Source: JAHTBL01 sp038532735
Lineage (GTDB): Bacteria > Pseudomonadota > Alphaproteobacteria > Rhodobacterales > Rhodobacteraceae
Direction: 5' to 3'
NCBI GenBank assembly: GCA_038532735.1
Contig: JBCBAC010000001.1
Location: 525,282 to 589,281 of the forward strand
Length of the DNA: 64,000 nucleotides
The translations under genes and the position numbers were made by a program. Positions 32,023 through 40,733 of this stretch are shown here, one piece after another; the stretch's first letter is position 1, and the number at the start of each line of letters is the position of its first letter. The notes beneath the pieces were generated by a model. The model was not told the DNA's origin. It searched no databases and saw only the letters and a program-made list of their open reading frames with translations.

Positions 32023-33537
32023 ATGCGGGCGCATGGGGCGGCCGCCATTGCTTGGAGCCGGATTGTTTTGCGTATCATCGCGTTCCTGTTCGCGCTCGGC
32101 GCTGTTCTGATTTCCCTCGACCGGCTGGAGGCCGCGCGCAGCGGGATCGAGATATCTAACATGGCCGCGGGAACCACGCCTGTGCGCCAATATACTCTCC
32201 CTGCCAGTGATGGGCCGTTGGTCGTGGTTGCGCATGGCTTTGCAGGCTCGCTTCAGTTGATGGAGGCGTATGCGCTCACACTGGCGCGCGCCGGGTACCG
32301 GGTGTTTTCCTTTGATTTTGAAGGCCATGGGCGCAATCCGGTGCCAATGTCCGGCGATGTGAACAAGATCGAAGGCACCACGCAGCGATTGATCGACGAG
32401 ACGCGACGCGTGATGGATTTTGCGTTGTCCGAAACCGGGTGGGAGGGCCGCGTTACGTTGCTTGGTCACTCAATGGCGACCGACGTGATCGCTCGGACGG
32501 CGATTGCGGATGATCGTGTCGGGTCTATTGTCGGTATTTCGATGTTTTCGCAGGCAGTGACGGCGGAGGCTCCCGCGGATCTGCTGATGATCACCGGCGA
32601 TTGGGAGCCGATGCTGCGAGAGGCCGCGATCAAGGCAATGGCTCTGGTCGATGCGGATGCAGGAGAGGGCGATACGGCAACTGGCGACGGCGTGATCCGT
32701 CGCGCCGTCGTCGCGCCTAACGTCGAGCATGTGGGTGTTCTTTATAGCCCGACAGGTCTGCGCGAGGCTGTGGATTGGCTGAACCGCGCTTATGAGCGCT
32801 CGGTTTCGCCCACACTCGCAACAACAGGTGGCTGGATCGCGCTTTTGCTTTCGGCGATTGTTGCAATGGCGTGGAGTTTGGCGGGCCTCCTGCCGCAACA
32901 GATCGGACGCCGGAGCCCGCTTGGGACGCGGCAGCTGCTGATTGCAAGCGCGGTGCCGGCCTTGGTGGCCCCGCTTGCCGCGATGTGGATCGAGATTGGC
33001 GCGCTTCCGGTGCTGGTTGCGGATTACCTTATGGTGCATCTGCTGATCTACGGCGCGGTACAACTGGCGCTTCTGCGATATTTCAAAGTGCCGTTCGGCA
33101 AGGTTGGATGGGTTGGTCTGGCCGCTCTGCTGATCTGGGGCATTGGTGCATTCGGGCTGAGCCTTGATCGCTATGCGGCCAACTTCACGCCCAGTGGGAC
33201 GCGGTGGCTGATCATCGCGGTGCTGGCTTTGGGCACAGTGCCGTTCATGCTGGCCGATGCGCTGACCACCGCAGGCGGGCGCGCACCATTTTGGCACCGA
33301 CTGGTCGCGCGCACGACCTTCTTTTTGTCGCTGGGTGCCGCGGTGGCGCTGGATTTCGAAGGGCTCTTCTTCCTGATCATCATCCTGCCAGTGATCCTGC
33401 TTTTCTTCATCGTCTACGGGCTGATGGGGCGCTGGGTGGCGCAGCATCAAGGCGCTATGGCGGCAGGTCTGGGCCTTGGGCTGATCCTCGCATGGTCACT
33501 TGGCGTGACCTTTCCATTGTTTAGCGCGACGGGGTAA
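32023..33537 (+). CDS. Alpha/beta hydrolase fused to a polytopic membrane domain
   Basis: A 504-residue protein. Residues about 13-31 are a membrane anchor (IVLRIIAFLFALGAVLIS). Residues about 50-260 are an alpha/beta hydrolase with oxyanion loop VVVAHGFAGS, nucleophile Ser150 in LLGHSMATD, and candidate acid Asp193 (TGDWEPM) and His236 (NVEHVGVLY). From about residue 268 to the end there are roughly seven to eight hydrophobic helices (WIALLLSAIVAMAWSLAGLL, LFFLIIILPVILLFFIVYGL). The substrate is unknown; a lipid or membrane-associated ester is a guess from architecture. It lies between pdxJ and acpS. Confidence 0.85.
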   Translation: MRAHGAAAIAWSRIVLRIIAFLFALGAVLISLDRLEAARSGIEISNMAAGTTPVRQYTLPASDGPLVVVAHGFAGSLQLMEAYALTLARAGYRVFSFDFEGHGRNPVPMSGDVNKIEGTTQRLIDETRRVMDFALSETGWEGRVTLLGHSMATDVIARTAIADDRVGSIVGISMFSQAVTAEAPADLLMITGDWEPMLREAAIKAMALVDADAGEGDTATGDGVIRRAVVAPNVEHVGVLYSPTGLREAVDWLNRAYERSVSPTLATTGGWIALLLSAIVAMAWSLAGLLPQQIGRRSPLGTRQLLIASAVPALVAPLAAMWIEIGALPVLVADYLMVHLLIYGAVQLALLRYFKVPFGKVGWVGLAALLIWGIGAFGLSLDRYAANFTPSGTRWLIIAVLALGTVPFMLADALTTAGGRAPFWHRLVARTTFFLSLGAAVALDFEGLFFLIIILPVILLFFIVYGLMGRWVAQHQGAMAAGLGLGLILAWSLGVTFPLFSATG

Positions 33538-33546
33538 GAGGGGCGC

Positions 33547-33945
33547 ATGATTTTAGGCATCGGCACAGACCTCGCGAATATCGAGCGCATTCAGAGCACG
33601 CTGGACCGCTTTGGCGACCGCTTCCGCAATCGCGTTTTCACCGAGACGGAGCAGCGCAAATCCGAAAGCCGCAAAGATGTAGCCGGGACCTATGCCAAGC
33701 GCTGGGCTGCGAAAGAGGCGTGCTCCAAAGCGCTCGGGACTGGGTTGCGCATGGGGATTGCGTGGAAAGACATGTCGGTCAGCAATCTGCGCACCGGTCA
33801 GCCTGTGATGCAGGTCACTGGCTGGGCGAAGGAGCGTCTAGATCAGATGACACCTGAAGGGCATATTGCGACTATTCACGTCACTTTGACCGATGATCAC
33901 CCCTGGGCCAGCGCCTTTGTGGTGATCGAGGCGCGGCCTGCTTGA
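33547..33945 (+). CDS. acpS: Holo-[acyl-carrier-protein] synthase
   Basis: A 132-residue phosphopantetheinyl transferase that activates acyl carrier protein. Motifs are ILGIGTDLANIERI (Mg-binding Asp) and YAKRWAAKEACSKALGTG, with a C-terminal ATIHVTLTDDHPWA strand. GAGGGG precedes the ATG. Confidence 0.95.
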   Translation: MILGIGTDLANIERIQSTLDRFGDRFRNRVFTETEQRKSESRKDVAGTYAKRWAAKEACSKALGTGLRMGIAWKDMSVSNLRTGQPVMQVTGWAKERLDQMTPEGHIATIHVTLTDDHPWASAFVVIEARPA

Positions 33946-33999
33946 CTCTCCTCGGCGTGCAACCCATGACACCCGCAATCGCGCAGTGGAGTGACCATT

Positions 34000-34839
34000 A
34001 TGGCTGAGGCGGCCGAAAAGAAGCAAAATCCGATCATCGAGACGATCAAGACGGTCGTCTATGCGTTGCTGATCGCGGGTATTTTCCGGACGCTCTTCTT
34101 CCAGCCGTTCTGGATTCCCTCCGGTTCGATGAAAGACACGCTGCTGATTGGCGATTTCGTTTTCGTTAACAAGATGGCCTACGGCTATTCCTATGCGTCC
34201 TGCCCCAGCCTGCGCCTGCCGCAGTTTGGGATCGACATTGATGCCAAAGATGTGTGCGGAATGTTTGATGGGGACAACACGCGATTTTGGGGCGGTGAGC
34301 CTGAGCGCGGTGATGTGATTGTCTTTCGTCACCCGGGCACAGGTGCGGAGTTCATCAAGCGCCTGATCGGAATGCCCGGCGATACGATCCAGATGAAGCA
34401 GGGTCGTCTGCATATTGATGGCGTCCCGGTTCCGGTTGAGGATGCGGGCAATTTCGAAGAGATTTACGAACGCCAAGGTCCGCAAGGCCGTTACCCGCTT
34501 TGCGAAAACGGTCCGGTGGGCGAGGGGGCTGTGTGCCTCAAATCGCGCCAGCGGGAGACGCTGCCGAACGGGCGCACGCACAATATCCTCAATGTGGGTA
34601 ATCGCGCTCTGGACAACACACCCGTCTATACGGTGCCTGAAGGTGAATACATGTTCATCGGGGACAATCGCGATAACTCGACCGATAGCCGCGTTCCGCT
34701 GGCGGCGCGTGGGGTCGGTTTCGTGCCGTATGAGAACCTGATTGGCCGGGCGGACCGGGTGATGTTCTCGTCCGCGGGGCGGTCCATGTTCTTCTTCTGG
34801 ACATGGCGCGGGGATCGCTTCTTCAAGGCGATCGAGTGA
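34000..34839 (+). CDS. lepB: Signal peptidase I
   Basis: A 279-residue membrane-bound S26 serine protease that removes signal peptides. The N-terminal anchor is VVYALLIAGIFRTLFF. The catalytic Ser43 is in IPSGSMKDTLLIGD, the Lys in EFIKRLIGMPGD, and the box E region is MFIGDNRDNSTDSR. I chose the ATG at 34000, with GGAG 8 bases upstream, over the GTG at 33991. It overlaps rnc by four bases. Confidence 0.95.
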   Translation: MAEAAEKKQNPIIETIKTVVYALLIAGIFRTLFFQPFWIPSGSMKDTLLIGDFVFVNKMAYGYSYASCPSLRLPQFGIDIDAKDVCGMFDGDNTRFWGGEPERGDVIVFRHPGTGAEFIKRLIGMPGDTIQMKQGRLHIDGVPVPVEDAGNFEEIYERQGPQGRYPLCENGPVGEGAVCLKSRQRETLPNGRTHNILNVGNRALDNTPVYTVPEGEYMFIGDNRDNSTDSRVPLAARGVGFVPYENLIGRADRVMFSSAGRSMFFFWTWRGDRFFKAIE

Positions 34840-35522
34840 AGCTGTCGAGTGACCTGAAGGATTTTGAAAGCCGTTTGGGGCATCAGTTTGCGCGCCCTGA
34901 ATTGCTGGTACGTGCGGTGACGCATGCGTCGATGTCCACGCCCAATCGCGATGACAATCAACGGCTGGAATTTCTGGGCGACCGGGTCTTGGGCCTCGTG
35001 ATGGCCGAAGCGGTTTTGCTGGCCGACAAGGATGCCGCAGAGGGGCAGTTGGCTCCGCGGTTTAACGCGCTTGTGCGCAAGGAAACCTGCGCCGAAGTCG
35101 CGCGCGAGATCGCGTTGGGCGACGTGCTGAAACTGGGCCGGTCCGAGATGCTCTCGGGCGGGCGGCGCAAACAGGCGCTTTTGGGCGACGCGATGGAGGC
35201 GGTGATTGCTGCCGTTTACCGCGACGGGGGGTTTGAGGCCGCGCGCGAGGTTGTCACGCGGCTTTGGGGCGACCGGGTGCAGACCGTTGAAGCCGATGCG
35301 CGCGACCCGAAAACTGCCTTGCAGGAATGGGTTCAGGCGCGCGGGCAACAGCCGCCCAAATACGAGATTGCCAAGCGGACGGGGCCAGATCATGCGCCTC
35401 AGTTTGTGATCGAAGTGACATTGCAAAGCGGTGAGGCCGCGCAGGCGGAGGCGGGCTCGAAACGCCATGCCGAACAAGCTGCGGCCCGCGCGATGCTGGC
35501 CCGGTTGGAGGGTGCCAAATGA
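34836..35522 (+). CDS. rnc: Ribonuclease III
   Basis: A 228-residue double-strand-specific RNase. The signature is NQRLEFLGDRVLGLVMAE, with a second acidic site in LLGDAMEAVIAAVYRDGG, and a C-terminal dsRNA-binding domain (DPKTALQEWVQARGQQPPKY to KRHAEQAAARAML). The GTG at 34836 overlaps the lepB stop and is preferred to an ATG inside lepB. Confidence 0.95.
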   Translation: MKLSSDLKDFESRLGHQFARPELLVRAVTHASMSTPNRDDNQRLEFLGDRVLGLVMAEAVLLADKDAAEGQLAPRFNALVRKETCAEVAREIALGDVLKLGRSEMLSGGRRKQALLGDAMEAVIAAVYRDGGFEAAREVVTRLWGDRVQTVEADARDPKTALQEWVQARGQQPPKYEIAKRTGPDHAPQFVIEVTLQSGEAAQAEAGSKRHAEQAAARAMLARLEGAK

Positions 35523-36430
35523 CAGACACACGCGCAGGATTTGTGGCTCTGATCGGGGAGCCGAACGCTGGCAAATCGACACTGCTGAACCGGATGGTCG
35601 GGGCGAAGGTCTCTATCGTAACGCATAAGGTGCAGACGACGCGCGCGCGCATTCGTGGTGTCGCGATGGAGGGGCAATCGCAGCTTGTGTTCGTTGATAC
35701 GCCGGGGCTGTTTCGCCCGCGCCGCCGCTTGGACCGCGCGATGGTGGCGGCCGCTTGGGGCGGGGCGGCTGATGCCGATGTTGTCGTTCTGATGATTGAG
35801 GCGCATCGCGGGATCACCGATGGAGTGCGCGCGATTATCGAGTCGCTGGAAGAACGCGCGACCGGACAGAGGGTGGCGCTGGCGATCAACAAGATTGACC
35901 GGGTGAAGTCGGATGTGCTGCTGGGGCTGACCAAGGACCTCAATGAGCTTTTCCCGTTTTCCGAGACATTCATGATCTCTGCCGAGAAGGGGCATGGGGT
36001 TGACGATCTGCGTAAGTGGCTGGCGGGTGAGGTGCCAGAAGGGCCGTTCCTCTACCCCGAAGATCAGATCGCGGATCTGCCGATGCGCATGATTGCGGCG
36101 GAGACGACGCGCGAGAAACTGACGCTGCGGCTGCATCAGGAGCTGCCCTATCAGCTGACCGTCGAGACAGAGAAATGGGAAGAGCGTAAGGATGGCTCTG
36201 CCAAGATCGACCAGCTGATTTATGTGATGCGGGACGGGCATAAGGGCATCGTTCTGGGCAATAAGGGCGAGACGATCAAAGCGGTCGGCAAAGCCGCGCG
36301 GGAGGAACTCGAAGAGTTTCTGGGTCGCAAGGTGCATCTCTTTTTGCAGGTGAAGGTGCGGCCGAACTGGCTTGAGGAATCCGAGCGTTACGACGAGATG
36401 GGCCTCAACTTCCGCGACGGGAATACATGA
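35519..36430 (+). CDS. era: GTPase Era
   Basis: A 303-residue GTPase for 30S ribosome assembly. G motifs are GEPNAGKSTLLNRMVG, VDTPGLF and AINKIDRV. The C-terminal KH domain includes KGIVLGNKGETIKAVGKAAR and ends VKVRPNWLEE. It overlaps rnc and the DUF1491 gene by four bases each. Confidence 0.96.
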   Translation: MTDTRAGFVALIGEPNAGKSTLLNRMVGAKVSIVTHKVQTTRARIRGVAMEGQSQLVFVDTPGLFRPRRRLDRAMVAAAWGGAADADVVVLMIEAHRGITDGVRAIIESLEERATGQRVALAINKIDRVKSDVLLGLTKDLNELFPFSETFMISAEKGHGVDDLRKWLAGEVPEGPFLYPEDQIADLPMRMIAAETTREKLTLRLHQELPYQLTVETEKWEERKDGSAKIDQLIYVMRDGHKGIVLGNKGETIKAVGKAAREELEEFLGRKVHLFLQVKVRPNWLEESERYDEMGLNFRDGNT

Positions 36431-36756
36431 GCCGTCTGACCACCGGGTTCTGGGTCGACGCCTACCGGATGCGGCTGGAGGCGCTGGGCATTCCCTGCAT
36501 GGTGGTGGCCAAGGGCGATGCCACGGCGGGTGCGGTTCTGGTGAAGTTGAACACGCTCGATGGGCAAGCGGTGCTCTATCAGCGGAGCTTTGATCTGATG
36601 ACAGGTGCGCGGATTTGGGACGTGCTGAGCGAAGGGCCTGAGGCCGAGGTTGACGCCTCTTGCGAAAAGCAGCGCTCGTTTGATCCGGACCTTTGGGTGA
36701 TCGAGGTCGAGGACCGCGCAGGGCGGCATTTGCTGGACGACCCGTCGCTGGCGTGA
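36427..36756 (+). CDS. DUF1491 protein
   Basis: A 109-residue soluble protein of the DUF1491 family common in alphaproteobacteria. It starts LTTGFWVDAYRMRLEALG and has VLVKLNTLDGQAVLYQRSFD and a closing DLWVIEVEDRAGRHLLDDP. The function is unknown. It is coupled to era by ATGA and precedes recO. Confidence 0.88.
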   Translation: MSRLTTGFWVDAYRMRLEALGIPCMVVAKGDATAGAVLVKLNTLDGQAVLYQRSFDLMTGARIWDVLSEGPEAEVDASCEKQRSFDPDLWVIEVEDRAGRHLLDDPSLA

Positions 36757-36768
36757 TGGGATAGCCCC

Positions 36769-37491
36769 ATGGTCGATTGGCGGGATGAAGGGGCGTTGTT
36801 GCGCGTGCGAAAGCACGGGGAAACCTCTGTCATCATCGACGTTTTCACCGAAGAACACGGGCTGCAAGCCGGTGTCGTGCGCGGCGGGACGAGCCGCAAG
36901 ATCGCGCCGGTCCTACAACCCGGCGCGCAGTTGGATGTGAGCTGGCGCGCGCGGTTGGAGGAGCATCTGGGCAGCTATTCGGTCGAGCCTGTGCGGTCAC
37001 GCGCGGCGGCTGTGATGGGCGACCGGTTGGCGCTTGCTGGGCTGAACGCCATCTGCGCGCTGCTTGCGTTCGCACTGCCTGAGCGGGAGGCCCATCCGCA
37101 GTTATATCGGCAATCAATTACTCTGATGGATCTTTTAGGGCAGACCGATGCCTGGCCTTTGGCCTATCTGCGCTGGGAGCTGGCTCTGCTCGAAGACATG
37201 GGTTTTGGGCTTGATCTGACCGAATGCGCGGCCACCGGGGGGGTGGACGATCTGGCCTATGTGTCGCCCAAGACGGGACGTGCTGTGTCGGCAGAGGGGG
37301 CGGGTGTCTGGGCGGACAAACTTTTGCCGCTGCCCCCGTGTATGCTTGGGCTTGGCACCGCACCCGACGAAGAAATCCGCGAGGGGCTGCACACGACAGG
37401 GTATTTCCTGAAAACCCGCCTTGTGCCCGCGCTTGGCGACCGTCCTTTGCCACCTGCCAGACAGCGTCTGATCGACCTGCTCGCCCGCTAG
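36769..37491 (+). CDS. recO: DNA repair protein RecO
   Basis: A 240-residue mediator that loads RecA onto SSB-coated gaps. The N-terminal OB fold is DEGALLRVRKHGETSVIIDVFTEEHG; LYRQSITLMDLLGQTDAWPL and the C-terminal RLIDLLAR are family-typical. The stop overlaps that of the convergent META lipoprotein by four bases. Confidence 0.93.
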   Translation: MVDWRDEGALLRVRKHGETSVIIDVFTEEHGLQAGVVRGGTSRKIAPVLQPGAQLDVSWRARLEEHLGSYSVEPVRSRAAAVMGDRLALAGLNAICALLAFALPEREAHPQLYRQSITLMDLLGQTDAWPLAYLRWELALLEDMGFGLDLTECAATGGVDDLAYVSPKTGRAVSAEGAGVWADKLLPLPPCMLGLGTAPDEEIREGLHTTGYFLKTRLVPALGDRPLPPARQRLIDLLAR

Positions 37492-37877
37492 TTTCGCGCG
37501 GTGAAGACCATCTTACGGCCCGCGTCATTCGACAGGATCAGTGTCGTGCCTGACACCTCTGACAGGGTCATGTCAGACAAGGCGGCGAAGAAGCTCTGCT
37601 CTGTTGCGAGGTCCGGGCAGGCGCGTTTGCTCGACAGGATCGCCTGCGCGTTGAACCACGGATAGGGCACCGTTTGCATCGCCGCATAGCTGTTGCATGG
37701 CGCTTGGCCCGTGATCCGCCCCTGCGCGGGAAAGCTGATCGTGGCGGTGGTTGTGAAAGGCTGATCGTCGATGCTTTGCAGCGCGAAAATGGCGCCCTCT
37801 GGCGCGTAGCCAGAGATGGTTTCATCCCGCAGACAGCCGCTGAGTAAAAGCACGATAAAGAGCAATCGAAGGGTCAC
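37488..37877 (-). CDS. META-domain (HslJ-like) lipoprotein
   Basis: A 129-residue lipoprotein. With the GTG start at 37877 the signal peptide is minimal (LRLLFIVLLLSGC, lipobox Cys15). The META/HslJ region has FALQSIDDQPFTTTATISF, GQAPCNSYAAMQTVPYP and SSKRACPDLATEQSFFAAL. The conserved NSY segment and paired cysteines fit the fold. The longer frame upstream has no signal sequence, so the GTG with AAGGGG close by is preferred. Its role is unknown; META proteins are linked to envelope stress. Confidence 0.82.
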   Translation of the reverse strand: MTLRLLFIVLLLSGCLRDETISGYAPEGAIFALQSIDDQPFTTTATISFPAQGRITGQAPCNSYAAMQTVPYPWFNAQAILSSKRACPDLATEQSFFAALSDMTLSEVSGTTLILSNDAGRKMVFTARN

Positions 37878-38004
37878 ACCCCTTTGTGGCCGGGCCTGGG
37901 ATTTTGGTCCAGCCCGAAAATAAATGGCACAATTCGCAGTTTCGTGAAGAGAGCAACGACTGCAGCAAAGCTGTTTGGAATCAATCGAATAGGACCGCTC
38001 GATT

Positions 38005-38036
38005 GCGATATACCCTTGTATACAAAGGGAAATCGC
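38005..38036. promoter_or_regulatory. Extended dyad centred on TTGTATACAA
   Basis: The perfect palindrome TTGTATACAA (38016-38025) is flanked by CCC/GGG and by GCGAT/ATCGC, giving an imperfect 32-base dyad about 120 bases before the DoxX gene. TTGTATACAA resembles GntR-type operators. An operator or a leader hairpin are both possible. The rest of the gap 37878-38154 holds no gene. Confidence 0.45.
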
Positions 38037-38154
38037 ATGCAGCGCGTGAACCAAAAGCCATCAAAGTGCGTATTCCTTAACGAGAGTCGCTGGAATTGAC
38101 CTTGCGACACCCTGCGCGAGCGAAGATTGCCAGCGCGAAACAAGGAGCGAAAGT

Positions 38155-38577
38155 ATGACTATGATCGACGTGGCCGCCGATACGGCGCGCCGTATTCCAA
38201 CCATTCGTAGTGCTGACTGGTTCATCCGTATTCCGTTGGCGGCCATCATCATCGAGCAAGGCATGTTCAAGATCCCGGACATGGCGATACAAGCCGAAGG
38301 ATATGGCCTTCCGCTGGTGCTTTTCGCCTTGGCAGCGCTGGCTGAAATCGGTGGCGGTATCGCCCTTCTGATCGGTGGCTTCCTGCGCAACAACTGGTTC
38401 TCTGACCTGCTGACACGTTTGGCTGGTTTCGCGATTGCAAGTGTCGTCGCTGGTGTGATCGTGATGATCTATTTTGGCCCGTTCTCGGGGTGGCAGTTGC
38501 AAGGCATGTTGCTGGCCGGTGGTCTGTTCTTCATGCTGCGCGGCAATGGCGACGTCAAAGGTCGTAGCCTGATTTAA
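38155..38577 (+). CDS. DoxX-family membrane protein
   Basis: A 140-residue protein with four hydrophobic segments (IRIPLAAIIIEQGMF, LVLFALAALAEIGGGIALLIG, LAGFAIASVVAGVIVMIYF, LLAGGLFFML). The AEIGGGIALLIG segment is typical of DoxX. The family is linked to thiol/redox and quinone functions in some bacteria; the role here is unknown. AAGGAG lies before the ATG. Confidence 0.88.
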   Translation: MTMIDVAADTARRIPTIRSADWFIRIPLAAIIIEQGMFKIPDMAIQAEGYGLPLVLFALAALAEIGGGIALLIGGFLRNNWFSDLLTRLAGFAIASVVAGVIVMIYFGPFSGWQLQGMLLAGGLFFMLRGNGDVKGRSLI

Positions 38578-38586
38578 GAAAGACGG

Positions 38587-38616
38587 ACGGCGTGCCTCTG
38601 CTTTGAGGCGCGCCGT
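38587..38616. terminator. Bidirectional terminator hairpin
   Basis: A 12-base-pair stem (ACGGCGTGCCTC/GAGGCGCGCCGT, one G-T wobble) with a 6-base loop lies between the convergent DoxX and sigma-factor genes, with T-rich flanks on both strands. Confidence 0.75.
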
Positions 38617-38617
38617 T

Positions 38618-39805
38618 TCACGTCAATGCAGCGCGCTTTGCTTGCAGGTAGCGCCTAAGTGGCGTCTCGGTCGTCAGCGAAATCGCCTTGTCGTAAAGCG
38701 CGATTGCCTTCTGAGCTTCGCCAATCTCCCCCATCAGATAAGCACGTGTCGCCAGCGCAGGCTGAAACCTCTGCGCCGCGGTTGGCTCAATCCGGTCGAG
38801 TAACCGGAGTCCTTCGGCAGGGCTAATAGCGCGTGCTGCTGCCGCGGCCTGCGAGACTGCGGCACCCAAAGTGGGATAGAGCGTGACCAGCGCGGTATGA
38901 AGCTGCAGCAACGCGTGCCAATCGGTCTGTCCGGTCGTCGCGCGGTGGGCGTGAACGGCTTGAATGGCAGCCTCCAACTGAAAACGTCCGATTTTTCCGG
39001 CCTTCTGAGCGTGTGACAGCATCGCAGCGGCGCGGTCGATCAACGGCTGTTCCCAAAGCGCTGTGTCTTGCTCATGCAGGGGCACAAGCATGCCATCCTG
39101 AATGCGGGCGGCATGCCGTGATTGCGCAAAGCCGATGAGGGCGGCAAGGCCGAGGGTTTCGGGTTGATCCGGCATCAGCTCTGCCAAGAGCCATGCGAGG
39201 TAGAGCGCCTCTCCTGCGAGGCTGTCTTCGCCGTCCAGCCAATCGAGCGCATGGGCGCCGTAGACGGCCTCAAGCACAGCAGACAGCCGCTCTGGCAGAA
39301 GCGTTTCGTCGGGGATCAGGAAGGGAATGGCGTTGGCTTTGATCTTGACCTTCGCGCGGACAAGGCGCTGAGCCATCGCAGTGGGCGAGATCAGGAAGGC
39401 CGCACCAATGCGGTCGGCGTCCACGCCAAGGACGGTTTGCAGCATGAGCGGGGTGTGCAGCTTGGCGTCAATCGCCGGGTGGGCGCAGACGAACATGAGC
39501 TTGAGCCGTTCGTCAGGGAAATCGGGTTGTAAGTTCGGTTGGGCCATCTCTGGAACCTCGTCGGTGTAATCGATCTTTGCCGCGCGGCGCTGGTGATCGG
39601 TGAGCCGGTTGCGGGCGGTTGTCACCAGCCAGGCTTCTGGATTGGCGGGAATGCCTTGGTCAGGCCATGTGGTGAGCGCTTTGGCGAAGGCGTCAGCCAG
39701 CGCGTCTTCGGCGGCGGCAATATCGCGGGTGCGGCTGGCCAAGATCGCGATCAGCTTGCCGTAAGAAGCGCGCGCAACCTCCGCCGCGCGCGCGTCTGCT
39801 GTCAT
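38618..39805 (-). CDS. ECF42-type RNA polymerase sigma factor with C-terminal extension
   Basis: A 395-residue sigma factor. The N-terminal 160 residues carry sigma-2 and sigma-4 regions (YGKLIAILASRTRDIAAAEDALADAF, AWLVTTARNRLTDHQRR, ISPTAMAQRLVRAKVKI). The long helical C-terminal extension has the conserved EAVYGAHALDWLDGEDSLAGEALYLAWLL region in place of an anti-sigma factor. ECF42 genes typically accompany DGPF/YCII-domain genes, as here. The four-base overlap with that gene supports one operon. Its target genes are unknown apart from the candidate promoter upstream. Confidence 0.9.
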   Translation of the reverse strand: MTADARAAEVARASYGKLIAILASRTRDIAAAEDALADAFAKALTTWPDQGIPANPEAWLVTTARNRLTDHQRRAAKIDYTDEVPEMAQPNLQPDFPDERLKLMFVCAHPAIDAKLHTPLMLQTVLGVDADRIGAAFLISPTAMAQRLVRAKVKIKANAIPFLIPDETLLPERLSAVLEAVYGAHALDWLDGEDSLAGEALYLAWLLAELMPDQPETLGLAALIGFAQSRHAARIQDGMLVPLHEQDTALWEQPLIDRAAAMLSHAQKAGKIGRFQLEAAIQAVHAHRATTGQTDWHALLQLHTALVTLYPTLGAAVSQAAAAARAISPAEGLRLLDRIEPTAAQRFQPALATRAYLMGEIGEAQKAIALYDKAISLTTETPLRRYLQAKRAALT

Positions 39806-40155
39806 ACGCTATCCATCGCGGAGGCGCGGACCTCGACCTTGCCGTAGGCGGCGGCGGGGCATTTGGCAGCCCACGCAAGGGCGGCATCCAGATCGGGGAC
39901 ATCGACGATGAAGAAGCCTCCCAGCGTTTCTTTCGTGTCGGCGAAAGGACCGTCCTGAATGCGGGTCTCGCCATCGGCAAGGCTTACGGTCGTCGCGGTA
40001 TGCGCAGGGTGGAGCCAGTCAGTATCGACGAACACACCCGCCTCTTGCAGCGCGCCGATATAGGCGCCGTAAACCTCTTTCTCTTTGGCCCAGTCCTCGG
40101 GTGTCATGTCGGCAAAGTCGGCGGGGTTGGAGTAAAGAAAAAATGTATAACGCAT
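39802..40155 (-). CDS. YCII/DGPF-domain protein
   Basis: A 117-residue ferredoxin-fold protein of the YCII-related family. It starts MRYTFFLYSNPADFADMTPED and carries the name-giving DGPF motif (TRIQDGPFADTKETLGGFF). Such genes are the standard partner of ECF42 sigma factors. The biochemical role is unknown. Confidence 0.9.
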   Translation of the reverse strand: MRYTFFLYSNPADFADMTPEDWAKEKEVYGAYIGALQEAGVFVDTDWLHPAHTATTVSLADGETRIQDGPFADTKETLGGFFIVDVPDLDAALAWAAKCPAAAYGKVEVRASAMDSV

Positions 40156-40168
40156 TGAATTGGTTCCC

Positions 40169-40681
40169 TTATGCAGTCGCTTTGGCGAGGTTGGCGAGAC
40201 CTGCTTCGAAAGTCTTGCCGATCATGCCGTCCATGAAAAGACCAAAGACGCGGAAGACGGGGTTCATTCCCATGTCGGTTTCCATGCGCCAGGTGACTTC
40301 GGTGCCGTTGGCGGTGGGCGTCACGGTCAGCGATTGGGTCGGTTGCCCCATGGGGCCGAGGTCGATGTCATAGGTGACGGAGGTGTCGGTGACAGCGGCG
40401 ACCGTCTGGCTGCCTTTGCCTTCTTTGCCGTCGAAGTGGAAGCCGGAGCCGACACCGCTTTCGGGGCCGAAATGGGTGATCTTCAGGTTGGGATCGCTCG
40501 CCTTATAGGGGTTGAACGCTTGGTAGCCGGTGTTGGAGGCGGCCAGTTGCAAGATCGTCTGCGGGTCGGCGTCGATGATAGCGGTGCGTTCGACCTGCAC
40601 CTTGCTGGGGATCAGGTAGGTGGCGGCGGTTGCCAATGCCAGGATGCCAGCGCCGGTGAGCAGGATTTGGGAAAGGGTCAT
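40169..40681 (-). CDS. SRPBCC (START-like) family protein
   Basis: A 170-residue protein with an N-terminal membrane anchor or signal (ILLTGAGILALATAATYLI) and a polyketide-cyclase/SRPBCC ligand-binding domain (VERTAIIDADPQTILQLAAS, KITHFGPESGVGSGFHF, VTWRMETDMGMNPVFRVFGLFMD). It is the first gene of the ECF42 unit, 13 bases before the DGPF gene. The ligand is unknown. Confidence 0.86.
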   Translation of the reverse strand: MTLSQILLTGAGILALATAATYLIPSKVQVERTAIIDADPQTILQLAASNTGYQAFNPYKASDPNLKITHFGPESGVGSGFHFDGKEGKGSQTVAAVTDTSVTYDIDLGPMGQPTQSLTVTPTANGTEVTWRMETDMGMNPVFRVFGLFMDGMIGKTFEAGLANLAKATA

Positions 40682-40733
40682 GTCAGTGTCTCCGTTTGTA
40701 AAGTTCCCGAAAGCGGGGTGCTTTCATGGACAT

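Noticed and set aside
31030..32469. 479-residue minus-strand frame across DUF2062, pdxJ and the hydrolase
   Set aside because: It lies fully over well-supported plus-strand genes and has low-complexity Arg/His/Gln-rich composition typical of shadow frames.
37884..38099. Short plus-strand frames upstream of DoxX
   Set aside because: They lack ribosome sites and recognisable character, and they cross the operator-like dyad and the lipoprotein leader.
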